A DNA stretch of 64,000 nucleotides from NCBI RefSeq assembly GCF_900111025.1, contig NZ_FOFN01000004.1:124001-188000 (forward strand), in the 5' to 3' direction. The position numbers were made by a program, and so were the translations under genes. The notes beneath the pieces are model-generated. The model ran no database searches. It was not told the DNA's origin and worked only from the letters and a program-made list of their open reading frames with translations. Source of the DNA: Hyunsoonleella jejuensis. GTDB taxonomy: Bacteria > Bacteroidota > Bacteroidia > Flavobacteriales > Flavobacteriaceae. This document shows, piece by piece, positions 48,469 through 57,000 of this stretch. How positions within the stretch are numbered: position 1 is the first letter of the stretch; each line of letters opens with the position of its first letter.

Positions 48469-48705
48469 CTATTGTTTTGTATTAATAAAATTAACTATAT
48501 CGTCTACAGTCATAAAATTCTCAATAACCATATCTTCTGGATTCACCTTTATCTCAAACTTATTTTCTACAAAAGAAATTAACTGCACCATTCCCAGTGA
48601 ATCTAAAATAGCACTACCGAGCAAATCCGTATCGCTCTCCAGTTTTTCGTCCAATTCGTCTACAAGAAGTTCGTTTTCAATATGTTCTAAGATAATTTGT
48701 TTCAT
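48469..48705 (-). CDS. Stand-alone acyl/peptidyl carrier protein
   Basis: A 78-residue carrier protein with the phosphopantetheine site LLGSAILDSLGMVQLISFVE (Ser near residue 35) and the usual four-helix length. It is placed between the stand-alone A enzyme and the C-A-PCP gene with one- and 19-base gaps. By analogy with PltL/RedO/AnaD-type systems it carries prolyl, then dehydrogenated prolyl, as starter (inference). It needs the Sfp-type transferase at 62451. Confidence 0.9.
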   Translation of the reverse strand: MKQIILEHIENELLVDELDEKLESDTDLLGSAILDSLGMVQLISFVENKFEIKVNPEDMVIENFMTVDDIVNFINTKQ

Positions 48706-48706
48706 T

Positions 48707-50260
48707 CTAATTATTCGGTGTTAAATGTTTTCTATCAATTTTTCCAGAACTGGTTCGAGGTAAATTAGTGTGTATCTGTATTATGTCTGGTATAGCATAT
48801 ACTGGTAGGTTTTGTTTGCAGTAAAGTTTAACTTCATGTGCTGTAAGTCTACTATTCTCAATTAATAATACCGCTGTGTAAATTAATGTTGCATCAGTTC
48901 TAGTATCAACAATTACTGCAACTTCCCTAATTTCAGGATGCTTTAAAATTGAAGCTTCTATTTCATCTAACTCAATTCGGTAGCCTCTTACCTTAACCTG
49001 CCTATCATTTCTTCCGTAAAAAAGTAAATTACCATCTTCACGCTCAGAAACAATATCTCCAGTTCTATAGAATTTAATCTCTAAACCATCATCAGAGTTT
49101 TCGGTGTAAAAGCTTTTGGAAGTTAGTTCTGGATTTTTCCAGTATCCTTGCATCATAGTCCCTGAGTTAATTAAAAGTTTTCCTTTGTCTCCCAACTTAA
49201 CTGGATTATCGCATTCATCCAATACTCTAAAAGAAGTATTACCCCATACTTTACCTATTGGTAATGTGTCTATAAAGTCTGGTAAACTCCTAAAATTGTA
49301 AAATGTACATTGATTGACCTCAGCTGGCCCATATACATTAGAAAACGTAACATGCTCCCACTTTTCTATAAACGTTCTTAGATGCTTTAAAGGAAATACT
49401 TCTCCCCCAAACAAAACCCAACGTAAACTAAACATCTTATATCTATCTAATAATCCTGTTTGTAATATTTGTATTAAGGCAAGAGGGACCGAGTACCAAA
49501 TACTGAGATTTTCTTCATCAATTAGTTGTGCCAAACTCGAGGGTAGCTTAGTATGAGCATCAGTAGCAATAATGGTAGTTGCACATCTTAATGGTGCTGA
49601 AAAATATCCAAAAGTAGAAATATCAAAATGTATTGGAGCATGATTACCCACTCTGTCGTTTAAAGTTACATCATAGAGACTTGCAGACAACTTAGCATAG
49701 TTTAAACCACTATTATGTGTATGCATTATACCTTTGGGTAGTCCTGTAGAGCCAGAGGTAAACATAACATATGCTAAATTATGTCCAGTAATTTTTAAGG
49801 GCTTAAAATTTGAGATATTAATAGTATAAATATCTTCCCAATCTACAGATGATATAATATCCGTTTTTAATCCAATAACTGCAGAAAGGTTGCTTTCTGT
49901 TTCTAGTAGGGATTTTACTTTACTTCTAAGTTTTGGTGAGCTAATCAAATAACGGATATCACAATTTTTCAATACATAGCTGGTACGGGTGTGCGGTGCA
50001 GAAAAATCTAACGGCACATAGGCTGCACCTGCCTTTAAAATACCATAAATAGCTATAGCGGTTTCTAAACTTCTATTCAGATAAATACCTACTCTATCAC
50101 CGATTTTTACACCTTGTTGATTTAAATAATGGGCTAATTGACTTGTTTTAATGCTTAATTCCCTGTACGTTATTGTTTCCTTTCCACATTTAAAAGCCTC
50201 TTTATCTGGTTGTGAAGTGGATGCATTTTCAATAATATCTACAAGTGTAAAAATCTCCAT
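48707..50260 (-). CDS. Stand-alone adenylation enzyme, prolyl-type
   Basis: A 517-residue A domain without carrier domain, of the PltF/RedM class. Core motifs MFTSGSTGLPKG (A3, about residue 172), VYGPAE (A5), YRTGDI (A7), GYRIELDEIE (A8) and C-terminal Lys in TSSGKIDRKHL. Specificity positions read D-I-F-Y-L-G-V-Q-C, close to the published prolyl pattern D-L-L-Y-L-A-L-V-C of the pyrrole systems (Asp235, Tyr278, Leu299 and Cys331 identical). Together with the neighbouring ACP and dehydrogenase this points to L-proline activation. Start ATG; the stop is one base before the carrier gene start. Confidence 0.88.
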   Translation of the reverse strand: MEIFTLVDIIENASTSQPDKEAFKCGKETITYRELSIKTSQLAHYLNQQGVKIGDRVGIYLNRSLETAIAIYGILKAGAAYVPLDFSAPHTRTSYVLKNCDIRYLISSPKLRSKVKSLLETESNLSAVIGLKTDIISSVDWEDIYTINISNFKPLKITGHNLAYVMFTSGSTGLPKGIMHTHNSGLNYAKLSASLYDVTLNDRVGNHAPIHFDISTFGYFSAPLRCATTIIATDAHTKLPSSLAQLIDEENLSIWYSVPLALIQILQTGLLDRYKMFSLRWVLFGGEVFPLKHLRTFIEKWEHVTFSNVYGPAEVNQCTFYNFRSLPDFIDTLPIGKVWGNTSFRVLDECDNPVKLGDKGKLLINSGTMMQGYWKNPELTSKSFYTENSDDGLEIKFYRTGDIVSEREDGNLLFYGRNDRQVKVRGYRIELDEIEASILKHPEIREVAVIVDTRTDATLIYTAVLLIENSRLTAHEVKLYCKQNLPVYAIPDIIQIHTNLPRTSSGKIDRKHLTPNN

Positions 50261-50262
50261 TT

Positions 50263-51414
50263 TTAAAGACCTAAGATTTGAGAGATTATATTTCTTTGAA
50301 TATCTGAGGTACCGGCATAAATAACACCCCCAACAGCATCTCTTAAGTCACGTTCTACCTCAAAATCTGTAAGATATCCAGAGCCACCATGGCATCTTAT
50401 AGCATCTAAACTAGATTCTATAAAACTTTCGCTCAAATGCAATTTTAAAAGTGCCGCTTCCATCATGGCAGATTCTCCCTTACTTTTCAACCATGCAACT
50501 TTGTACAATAATAATTTGGAAGTTTCTAATCTAAGTTTCATATTGGCAATTCTATTAGATACAGATTGAAACTTTCCGATAGACTTACCAAATTGTTTTC
50601 TGTCTTTTACAAATTTAATCGTACTGTCTAATTGACGCTCCATTGCTCCAAGTTGGCTTCCTAAAATATTACATCTGTCGTATTCTAAGGAGCTAATAGT
50701 TATACTCCAACCAGCACCTTCTTTCCCCAGCCTATTTTCTTCTGGAATAAAACAATTATTAAATTCTAAATCACCAATCGGTACAGTACGCATACCCATT
50801 TTGGCCTTATTTTTACTTACGGTAACGCCTTCTGATTTTGTTTCTACAAGAAAGCCACTTACACCCCATTTTCCAAGTTTCGGATTTGTTTTAGCAAACA
50901 CAAGAGCAACATCTGCAACCGGCGCCAAGGTAATTAATCGCTTACTTCCATTTAAAATATAGCCTCCTTCGACCTTTTTAGCTTGAGTTTCCATATTAAA
51001 AACATCAGATCCGGCATTAGTTTCGGTTAGCGCATGGCATCCGATTATCTCTCCTGCGGATAGTTGTTTCAAATATTTTTCTTTCTGATATTCGGTACCA
51101 AAATGTGCTATAGGTAGTTGTACAGTCCACATTTGGGCGTTTAAACTAAATGGCAGCCCATTATCTTTACACCCATAACCCAAACCTTCCATGGCTAGGG
51201 TAGCAGTTAAAATATCAATGTTATCCTTTGGCCCTCCATATTCCAGTGGACTTGCTAAACCTTGAATTCCAAATTCAGCACATTTATTCCAATCTTGTCT
51301 AGAGAAATGAAGATCCCTATCTCTCTCAGCAATATTATTGTTCAGATTATTATTTGCAAAATCAATTACATCTTGCTTTAGTTTTAACTGATCAGGTGTC
51401 CAAGATAAATCCAC
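50263..51414 (-). CDS. Acyl-CoA-dehydrogenase-like flavoprotein, probable prolyl-carrier oxidase
   Basis: A 383-residue flavoprotein with the complete acyl-CoA dehydrogenase fold: helical N-domain, CHALTETNAGSDVF in the middle beta domain and the FAD-binding DRKQFGKSIGKFQSV. The C-terminal motif reads YAGTSDIQRN where many enzymes have YEGT with the catalytic Glu, so that base is absent. An Asp in LEYDRCNILG occupies the IVD-type position. In pyrrole and anatoxin pathways a homologue (PltE/RedW/AnaB) oxidises prolyl-carrier protein. Start is GTG. Two bases before the A gene. Confidence 0.85.
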   Translation of the reverse strand: MDLSWTPDQLKLKQDVIDFANNNLNNNIAERDRDLHFSRQDWNKCAEFGIQGLASPLEYGGPKDNIDILTATLAMEGLGYGCKDNGLPFSLNAQMWTVQLPIAHFGTEYQKEKYLKQLSAGEIIGCHALTETNAGSDVFNMETQAKKVEGGYILNGSKRLITLAPVADVALVFAKTNPKLGKWGVSGFLVETKSEGVTVSKNKAKMGMRTVPIGDLEFNNCFIPEENRLGKEGAGWSITISSLEYDRCNILGSQLGAMERQLDSTIKFVKDRKQFGKSIGKFQSVSNRIANMKLRLETSKLLLYKVAWLKSKGESAMMEAALLKLHLSESFIESSLDAIRCHGGSGYLTDFEVERDLRDAVGGVIYAGTSDIQRNIISQILGL

Positions 51415-51461
51415 TATAAATATGTTTAATTAGTTAGTCGGGTAATTGCCTAGTTAAGGCA

Positions 51462-52532
51462 TCACACTTTTACAGATATATGCTTTTCTAAAAAATGATA
51501 AGGGTTTCTAACATCGGTACTAATATTTTCTAAACGAACTTTTGTACCAACATTAAATTTATCAGCAAGTTCTAAAAACAAGCCCATTACAACTTTATCT
51601 TCCAAGGCTAATCCCGTAGAATCGAAAACTGTTCTTTGTTTTTTTAAATACTCAAATTTATCACTGTTTTGACTGATTGTTATGATGCTATCACCAATAT
51701 CAATATCCTCCAATTGTTGGCTCTCTCCCTCTATTTTTGCTTGTTCTACAAAATCTGGAGAAACAAAACTGTCCTTCAATAGAGATAATGGTAGTTCTAT
51801 CTTTCCTGGAAAATCAGATCCTACTGCATTAATATGAAGATGAGGCTTAGTGATAAAATCCTTAAAAAGCGGGCCTTCTCCAACGTCAATTGATGTTGCT
51901 GTGCATACGATATCACAATTCTCTAATATGTAGTTTATATTAGCTATTTCAACATTTATATCTAAATTTAAGTTTCTTATTCGGCTTTCAAAAGATATCA
52001 TTGCATCTTTATCTTTATCAAATATTAATACCTGTTGTAATTTAAAATTTCTTGAAATTGCATGCAATTGCGTTACTGATTGGGCTCCACAACCTATTAA
52101 TCCTAAAACTGAACTCTCAGGACTTGCTAGATATTTAGATGCCAATGCTGAAGCAGCTCCTGTGCGTAAAGCAGTGAGTAGAACACCGTCAACCAGTCCT
52201 TTTAAATGTCCAGTTCTTGTATCATATGAAGAGATGCTAGAAAGTATTGTAGGTAAATTAAACGTTTTCGGGTTTTTTGGATGGTATCCCACGATCTTAA
52301 TTACTACCTCGTCATTTACCTTATGTATTGGCATCCATTCAACCAAACCAGGAAATTGTCCAGTATAATTAAAGCCCGATCTTATAGGGATAATACTTTT
52401 TTCCTTATCAAAGTTTTTAAATTCTAGAGATAAACGATTAATAAGATCATCCATGAGACGATTAAAACCGTGCTCCATCATGATAGTATTCACATCCGAA
52501 GAGGTAAGTATTAACGTGGTAGCTTTATTCAT
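51462..52532 (-). CDS. Ornithine/lysine cyclodeaminase-family enzyme
   Basis: A 356-residue NAD-dependent enzyme of the mu-crystallin superfamily. The motifs VDGVLLTALRTGAASALASKYLA, GLIGCGAQSVTQLHAI (nucleotide fold), NAVGSDFPGKIEL (with the Asp of the NAVGGDxPGKxEL signature of cyclodeaminases) and FDSTGLALEDKVV near the end are present. Known members convert ornithine to proline (OCD) or lysine to pipecolate (LCD). As first gene of the minus operon, with a proline-type A enzyme downstream, proline supply is the best guess. A Dap-synthase role (SbnB) is less likely, since no SbnA partner is present. Confidence 0.85.
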   Translation of the reverse strand: MNKATTLILTSSDVNTIMMEHGFNRLMDDLINRLSLEFKNFDKEKSIIPIRSGFNYTGQFPGLVEWMPIHKVNDEVVIKIVGYHPKNPKTFNLPTILSSISSYDTRTGHLKGLVDGVLLTALRTGAASALASKYLASPESSVLGLIGCGAQSVTQLHAISRNFKLQQVLIFDKDKDAMISFESRIRNLNLDINVEIANINYILENCDIVCTATSIDVGEGPLFKDFITKPHLHINAVGSDFPGKIELPLSLLKDSFVSPDFVEQAKIEGESQQLEDIDIGDSIITISQNSDKFEYLKKQRTVFDSTGLALEDKVVMGLFLELADKFNVGTKVRLENISTDVRNPYHFLEKHISVKV

Positions 52533-52776
52533 AGCAATAATTAAATAAAACCCAGCATTTAATTTTTAAAAAAAAAGCGGGAAAGTGAAAGTTATATATT
52601 TTGAAATGAAAAAAGCCAATGTTAAAAATTGTTTCGATAAGACGTAATGTTTTTGAGGTATGAGACATATGAATAACAAATAAATGGTAGTTAATCGATT
52701 TTTTAGGCGTTTTAATTTTTTAGGTCTTTTTTTTACTTTCTTTAATAAAAATAATTTGCAAATACCTTTTTTAAGT
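52533..52776. promoter_or_regulatory. Divergent control region of the peptide cluster
   Basis: 244 bases between the first genes of the two operons, very AT-rich. A perfect ten-base palindrome ATTTGCAAAT (52754-52763) lies 13 bases before the chosen HupE-like ATG and may be an operator. No TAnnTTTG box with full spacing was found on either strand; near misses are TAATTTG (+) and TATTTG (-). No other regulator gene is in the cluster. Confidence 0.5.
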
Positions 52777-54003
52777 ATGTCTAGAACCAACTTTAAAAGA
52801 AAAATAATAGGGCTTCTTACCATTTTTTTTCTTTTACCATTAATTGCACTTAGCCACATCCCTAATCAAAGTTATATATTCTTGAGAATTTATGAGAGCG
52901 ACGGCATACATGGTAGATTTGAAATTAATACAAGAGAGATTAATAAAATCTTTAACACCAATTTTAAAGAAGGTATAACCAAAGAAGATGTTGCGCCTTA
53001 CATATCACAACTACAAACTTATATGCTTCAAAATAGCGCTTTTTCATCGGGTACAGGTGAGCATGAAGTGAAATTTGGAGACTATGGTGTGTTTGATTTC
53101 AGCCTTGGTGACTTTGTTCAATTAAATTTTGTTTTGGAAAACACAAAAGTTCTACCAGATCACCTAAACGTTACTTACAGTGCAGTATTTGATAAAGACA
53201 ATAAACATAGAGGATTTCTTATAACCGAATATAACTGGCGTGCTGGTGTAATTAATGATGAAAGAAATATAACACTCGATTTTGCACCATCCAGTACAGT
53301 TGGTAAAATGGATTTAACAAAATATTCAATTTGGAATGGTTTCTATGCTATGGTAAAACAGGGTGTTTGGCATATTTGGATAGGTATAGACCATATTCTC
53401 TTTCTACTGGCGCTAATACTACCCTCGGTTGTTAGAAGAAAAAATGACTCTATCTTTGGATGGGAGCCAGTAATGAAATTTAAGACGGCATTTATTTATA
53501 TTATAAAAGTGGTATCGTTTTTTACAATTGCGCATACCATAACGCTTACGTTAGCTTCATTGGAAATTGTTATACTGCCTTCAAGATTGGTAGAATCTAT
53601 AATCGCTTTCTCAATAGGCTTGGCCGCTTATCATAATATAAGGCCTATTTTTAAAATGAGGGATTGGGTAATAGCCTTCATTTTTGGGCTTTTTCATGGT
53701 TTTGGTTTTGCGAGCGTTTTGAGCGACCTAGGTTTAACAGGTGAGTTCTTAACGCTATCTTTACTTGGATTTAATGTTGGTGTAGAACTTGGGCAATTAG
53801 CTATTATAGCTGGTATTTTCCCATTATTATATATGGTTAGAAAACATAAAACCTATCCAAAATTTTTGGTATACGTATCCATTCTTCTTATTGTAATATC
53901 TTTATACTGGTGCGTAGAACGCGTTTTTGATATTAATTTAGGCATAGAAGATTGGTTGTTTAAAACAGCTTATAAAGCTGCTAAATTTTTAGGACTGAAA
54001 TAA
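52777..54003 (+). CDS. HupE/UreJ-like membrane protein
   Basis: A 408-residue protein, first gene of the plus operon. A signal-anchor helix (IIGLLTIFFLLPLIALSHIP) precedes an extracytoplasmic domain of about 180 residues. The C-terminal half has about six helices with HupE/UreJ motifs: GVWHIWIGIDHILFLLAL, FTIAHTITLTLASL, GLFHGFGFASVLSDLG and GFNVGVELGQLAII. HupE/UreJ proteins transport nickel or cobalt in the cases studied. ATG at 52777 is preferred to a start at 52684, whose extra 31 residues are Phe/Asn-rich and lack signal character. Position before the synthetases ties it to the peptide product. Confidence 0.82.
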   Translation: MSRTNFKRKIIGLLTIFFLLPLIALSHIPNQSYIFLRIYESDGIHGRFEINTREINKIFNTNFKEGITKEDVAPYISQLQTYMLQNSAFSSGTGEHEVKFGDYGVFDFSLGDFVQLNFVLENTKVLPDHLNVTYSAVFDKDNKHRGFLITEYNWRAGVINDERNITLDFAPSSTVGKMDLTKYSIWNGFYAMVKQGVWHIWIGIDHILFLLALILPSVVRRKNDSIFGWEPVMKFKTAFIYIIKVVSFFTIAHTITLTLASLEIVILPSRLVESIIAFSIGLAAYHNIRPIFKMRDWVIAFIFGLFHGFGFASVLSDLGLTGEFLTLSLLGFNVGVELGQLAIIAGIFPLLYMVRKHKTYPKFLVYVSILLIVISLYWCVERVFDINLGIEDWLFKTAYKAAKFLGLK

Positions 54004-54037
54004 TTACCCGACCTTTAAAGAAAAACCACCTGTTGCA

Positions 54038-57000
54038 GTGCGTAAAGAGAATTCCAAAACATCGTTGCTTTCTAAATGGAAGAACAGAAAAAAGGCCTCT
54101 GAAAATAAGGTTTTAGGTATTAGCAAAGCACCTAACAATTCAGTTCACCCATTATCATATGCCCAAAAAAGACTGTGGTTTTTACAACAATTATATCCTG
54201 AAAATCCCTTTTATAACCTATGCGAATACTATGTATTTGAAGGTAATTTAGATAAAGCTCGACTTAACACAAGCATCTTAACAACCTTTAAGAAGCATAG
54301 GATACTTAGTTCCTATTACAGCGCCTCGGAAGGTCTGCCTATTCTAAATATAGATACCTCTATTGAACCCCAGTTAATCTTTAAAGATCTAACTAATTTA
54401 AAACCAGCTGAAGCAGATATAAAATGCGAAGAAATGATGAGCAATGAGTCGCATAAAGCCTTTAACTTGTCAACCGCACCACTCTATAAAATTATTCTTT
54501 TTAAGTTAAATGATGAAAAGCATATCCTGTTTTTTAAATTTCATCATATTATTTCAGACCAATGGTCTATGCAAAATCTAAGATCAGAATTAGCAGAGGC
54601 CTACAAGAAACCAAATACTGAACAAGATATTGAGAACCAAGTAGACTTTATCGATTATGCATACTGGCAAAACAATAATCAAACATTTGAAGAACCACTA
54701 AGTTACTGGAAAAAAAAACTAGGAGGAGACCTGCCCAAACTAAATTTACCTTTAGACTTTAAAAGACCTTATAAGATATCATATCGAGGAGATTTTTGTT
54801 CTAAAAACATCTCTAAAGATTTAAGTTTAAAAGCCCTTAATATGGCAAAAGAACTTAGGGTAACACCTTTTGTTTTATTTTTATCAGTGTATTACTTAGT
54901 CCTGCACCTGTTTACTAAACAAGAGAAGCTTGTAATTGGAACACCTTCATCCAATCGTGACGAACATGGGTTAGATAACGCTTTTGGTTTTTTTATAGAC
55001 ACTCTGGTTCTAAAACAAGAAATTGATAAATCGCAATCATTCATTGCGTTTATCGAAAGTGTTAATCAAATGTTCACAGAAGCACTTTTACATAAGAGCC
55101 TTCCATTCGATATATTGATTAATGAACTAGATATTAATAGAGATTTATCAATTAACCCTGTTTTTCAAACAATGTTTGTTTATAGTTCTAAGCCCAAACT
55201 ACCCGATTTTGGTGATGACTTAAAACTAGTTGAAAACTCTGAATACATTGCGAAAGTTTCAAAATTTGACCTCACTCTATTTGTTACTGAAACCAATAGT
55301 GCCATCAATGTTACTTTTGAATACAACACGGATATATTTAAAAAACAAAGTATATCTCGGTTCATAGAATATTATGAGGTTATTCTATCCACTATTTTAA
55401 ACCAAAAAGAAGCAAGATTATCGGAGATGCCTTCGCGCACCGTTACAGACCATCAAATTATTCAATCCGCTATTCCGGAGTTTCAAAACGCCTTAAAAAA
55501 TTATTCGGCTATACATCACATTATAGAAGAAATAGCAACCAAGACTCCTGAAACAACAGCAGTAACCTTTAAAGACATCGCTATTTCATATAAGACGCTC
55601 AATATTCAGGCAAATAATATAGCGCAGCGTATCTTAGAAACTAATTCAGAAGGACAGATTGTAGGATTGTGCATAGAAAGATCAGTTGACATGATTGTTG
55701 GCATGCTGGGTATCCTGAAAGCCGGCAAAGCTTACCTGCCTATAGATCCAGATTATCCTGTAGAGCGCATAAAGTTCATTCTTGAAGATGCTCAGGTTAA
55801 AAGTATTGTAACACAAGACCATAACACCCGACTGTTTGAAGAGCAAAACTTAAATTTTATTATTGTAGATGGAGCATTAAAACAAACAGAATGCATTATA
55901 AATCTTCCAAAAGTTGAAAAAACCGATTTAGCCTATGTCATATATACGTCAGGTAGTACAGGGCAACCCAAGGGAGTACCTATAACACATGAAAACATTA
56001 TAAACTCTACTGCTGGACGACTAAATTTTTATGATAACAATCCAGATGTGTTTTTACTTATGTCTTCCATTTCTTTTGATAGCTCCAAAGCAGGTATATT
56101 TTGGACTTTATGTACTGGTGGAAATTTAGTATTAACCGAAAAGCGCATAGAACAAGACATTGATAAAATTGCGAATACTATAAGCAGTAACAATGTTACG
56201 CATACCCTAATGCTTCCTTCGCTATACCAAATAATTTTAGAAAATATAGACAATGTAAAGCTACAAAGCCTTAATACAGTGATTGTAGCTGGAGAATCCT
56301 GCTCTAAAGATTTATGTAACGCCCATTTTAATTTACTTACTAATGTTGCGCTTTACAATGAATACGGCCCAACCGAAGCCACTGTTTGGTGTATTGCCCA
56401 TAAAATTAAAAAAACAGACCTACTTAAACCCCAAATACCCATAGGAAAGCCTGTTGCGAACTCAACCATATACATTTTGGATAAATCCTTGAACCAATTG
56501 CCAATAGGAGTACCGGGTGAAATATACGTAGCTGGTGCTAACCTTTCTAAAGGCTATATAAATCGTGCAGATTTAACCAACAACGTTTTTATTGATAATC
56601 CATTTATAAAACGCAATAAAATTTATAAAACGGGAGATATTGCCAAATTTGATAATGATGGAATCATTGAATTTCTTGGGAGGGCAGATCAACAAATAAA
56701 AATTAGAGGATATCGAGTTGAAATTGACGATATAGAAAACGTAATAAACAACACCCAAATCGTAGAAAAATGCGTTGTAATTGTTAAACAAAATACTAAT
56801 GGAACAAAACGATTAGTTGGATATATAAAGCCTAAAAAGGCTTTTAATCAAAACGAGCTAAAAGCAGCTTTAATAAAAGAACTACCCAACTATATGATTC
56901 CAAGTAGTTTTGTTATAGTTAATAAAATTCCATTGCTCCCAAATGGTAAAGTAAACAAAAAAGCACTTGAAAATTATAAAATAGTTGAACCTGAAGGTGC

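Noticed and set aside
51462-52532. Diaminopropionate synthase (SbnB-like) role for the cyclodeaminase homologue
   Set aside because: There is no SbnA-type partner gene, and the NAVGSDFPGK motif with a following proline-type A enzyme fits ornithine or lysine cyclodeamination better.
52684-52776. Earlier start of the HupE-like gene
   Set aside because: The added 31 residues are Phe/Asn-rich translation of T-rich DNA. The signal anchor fits the ATG at 52777.
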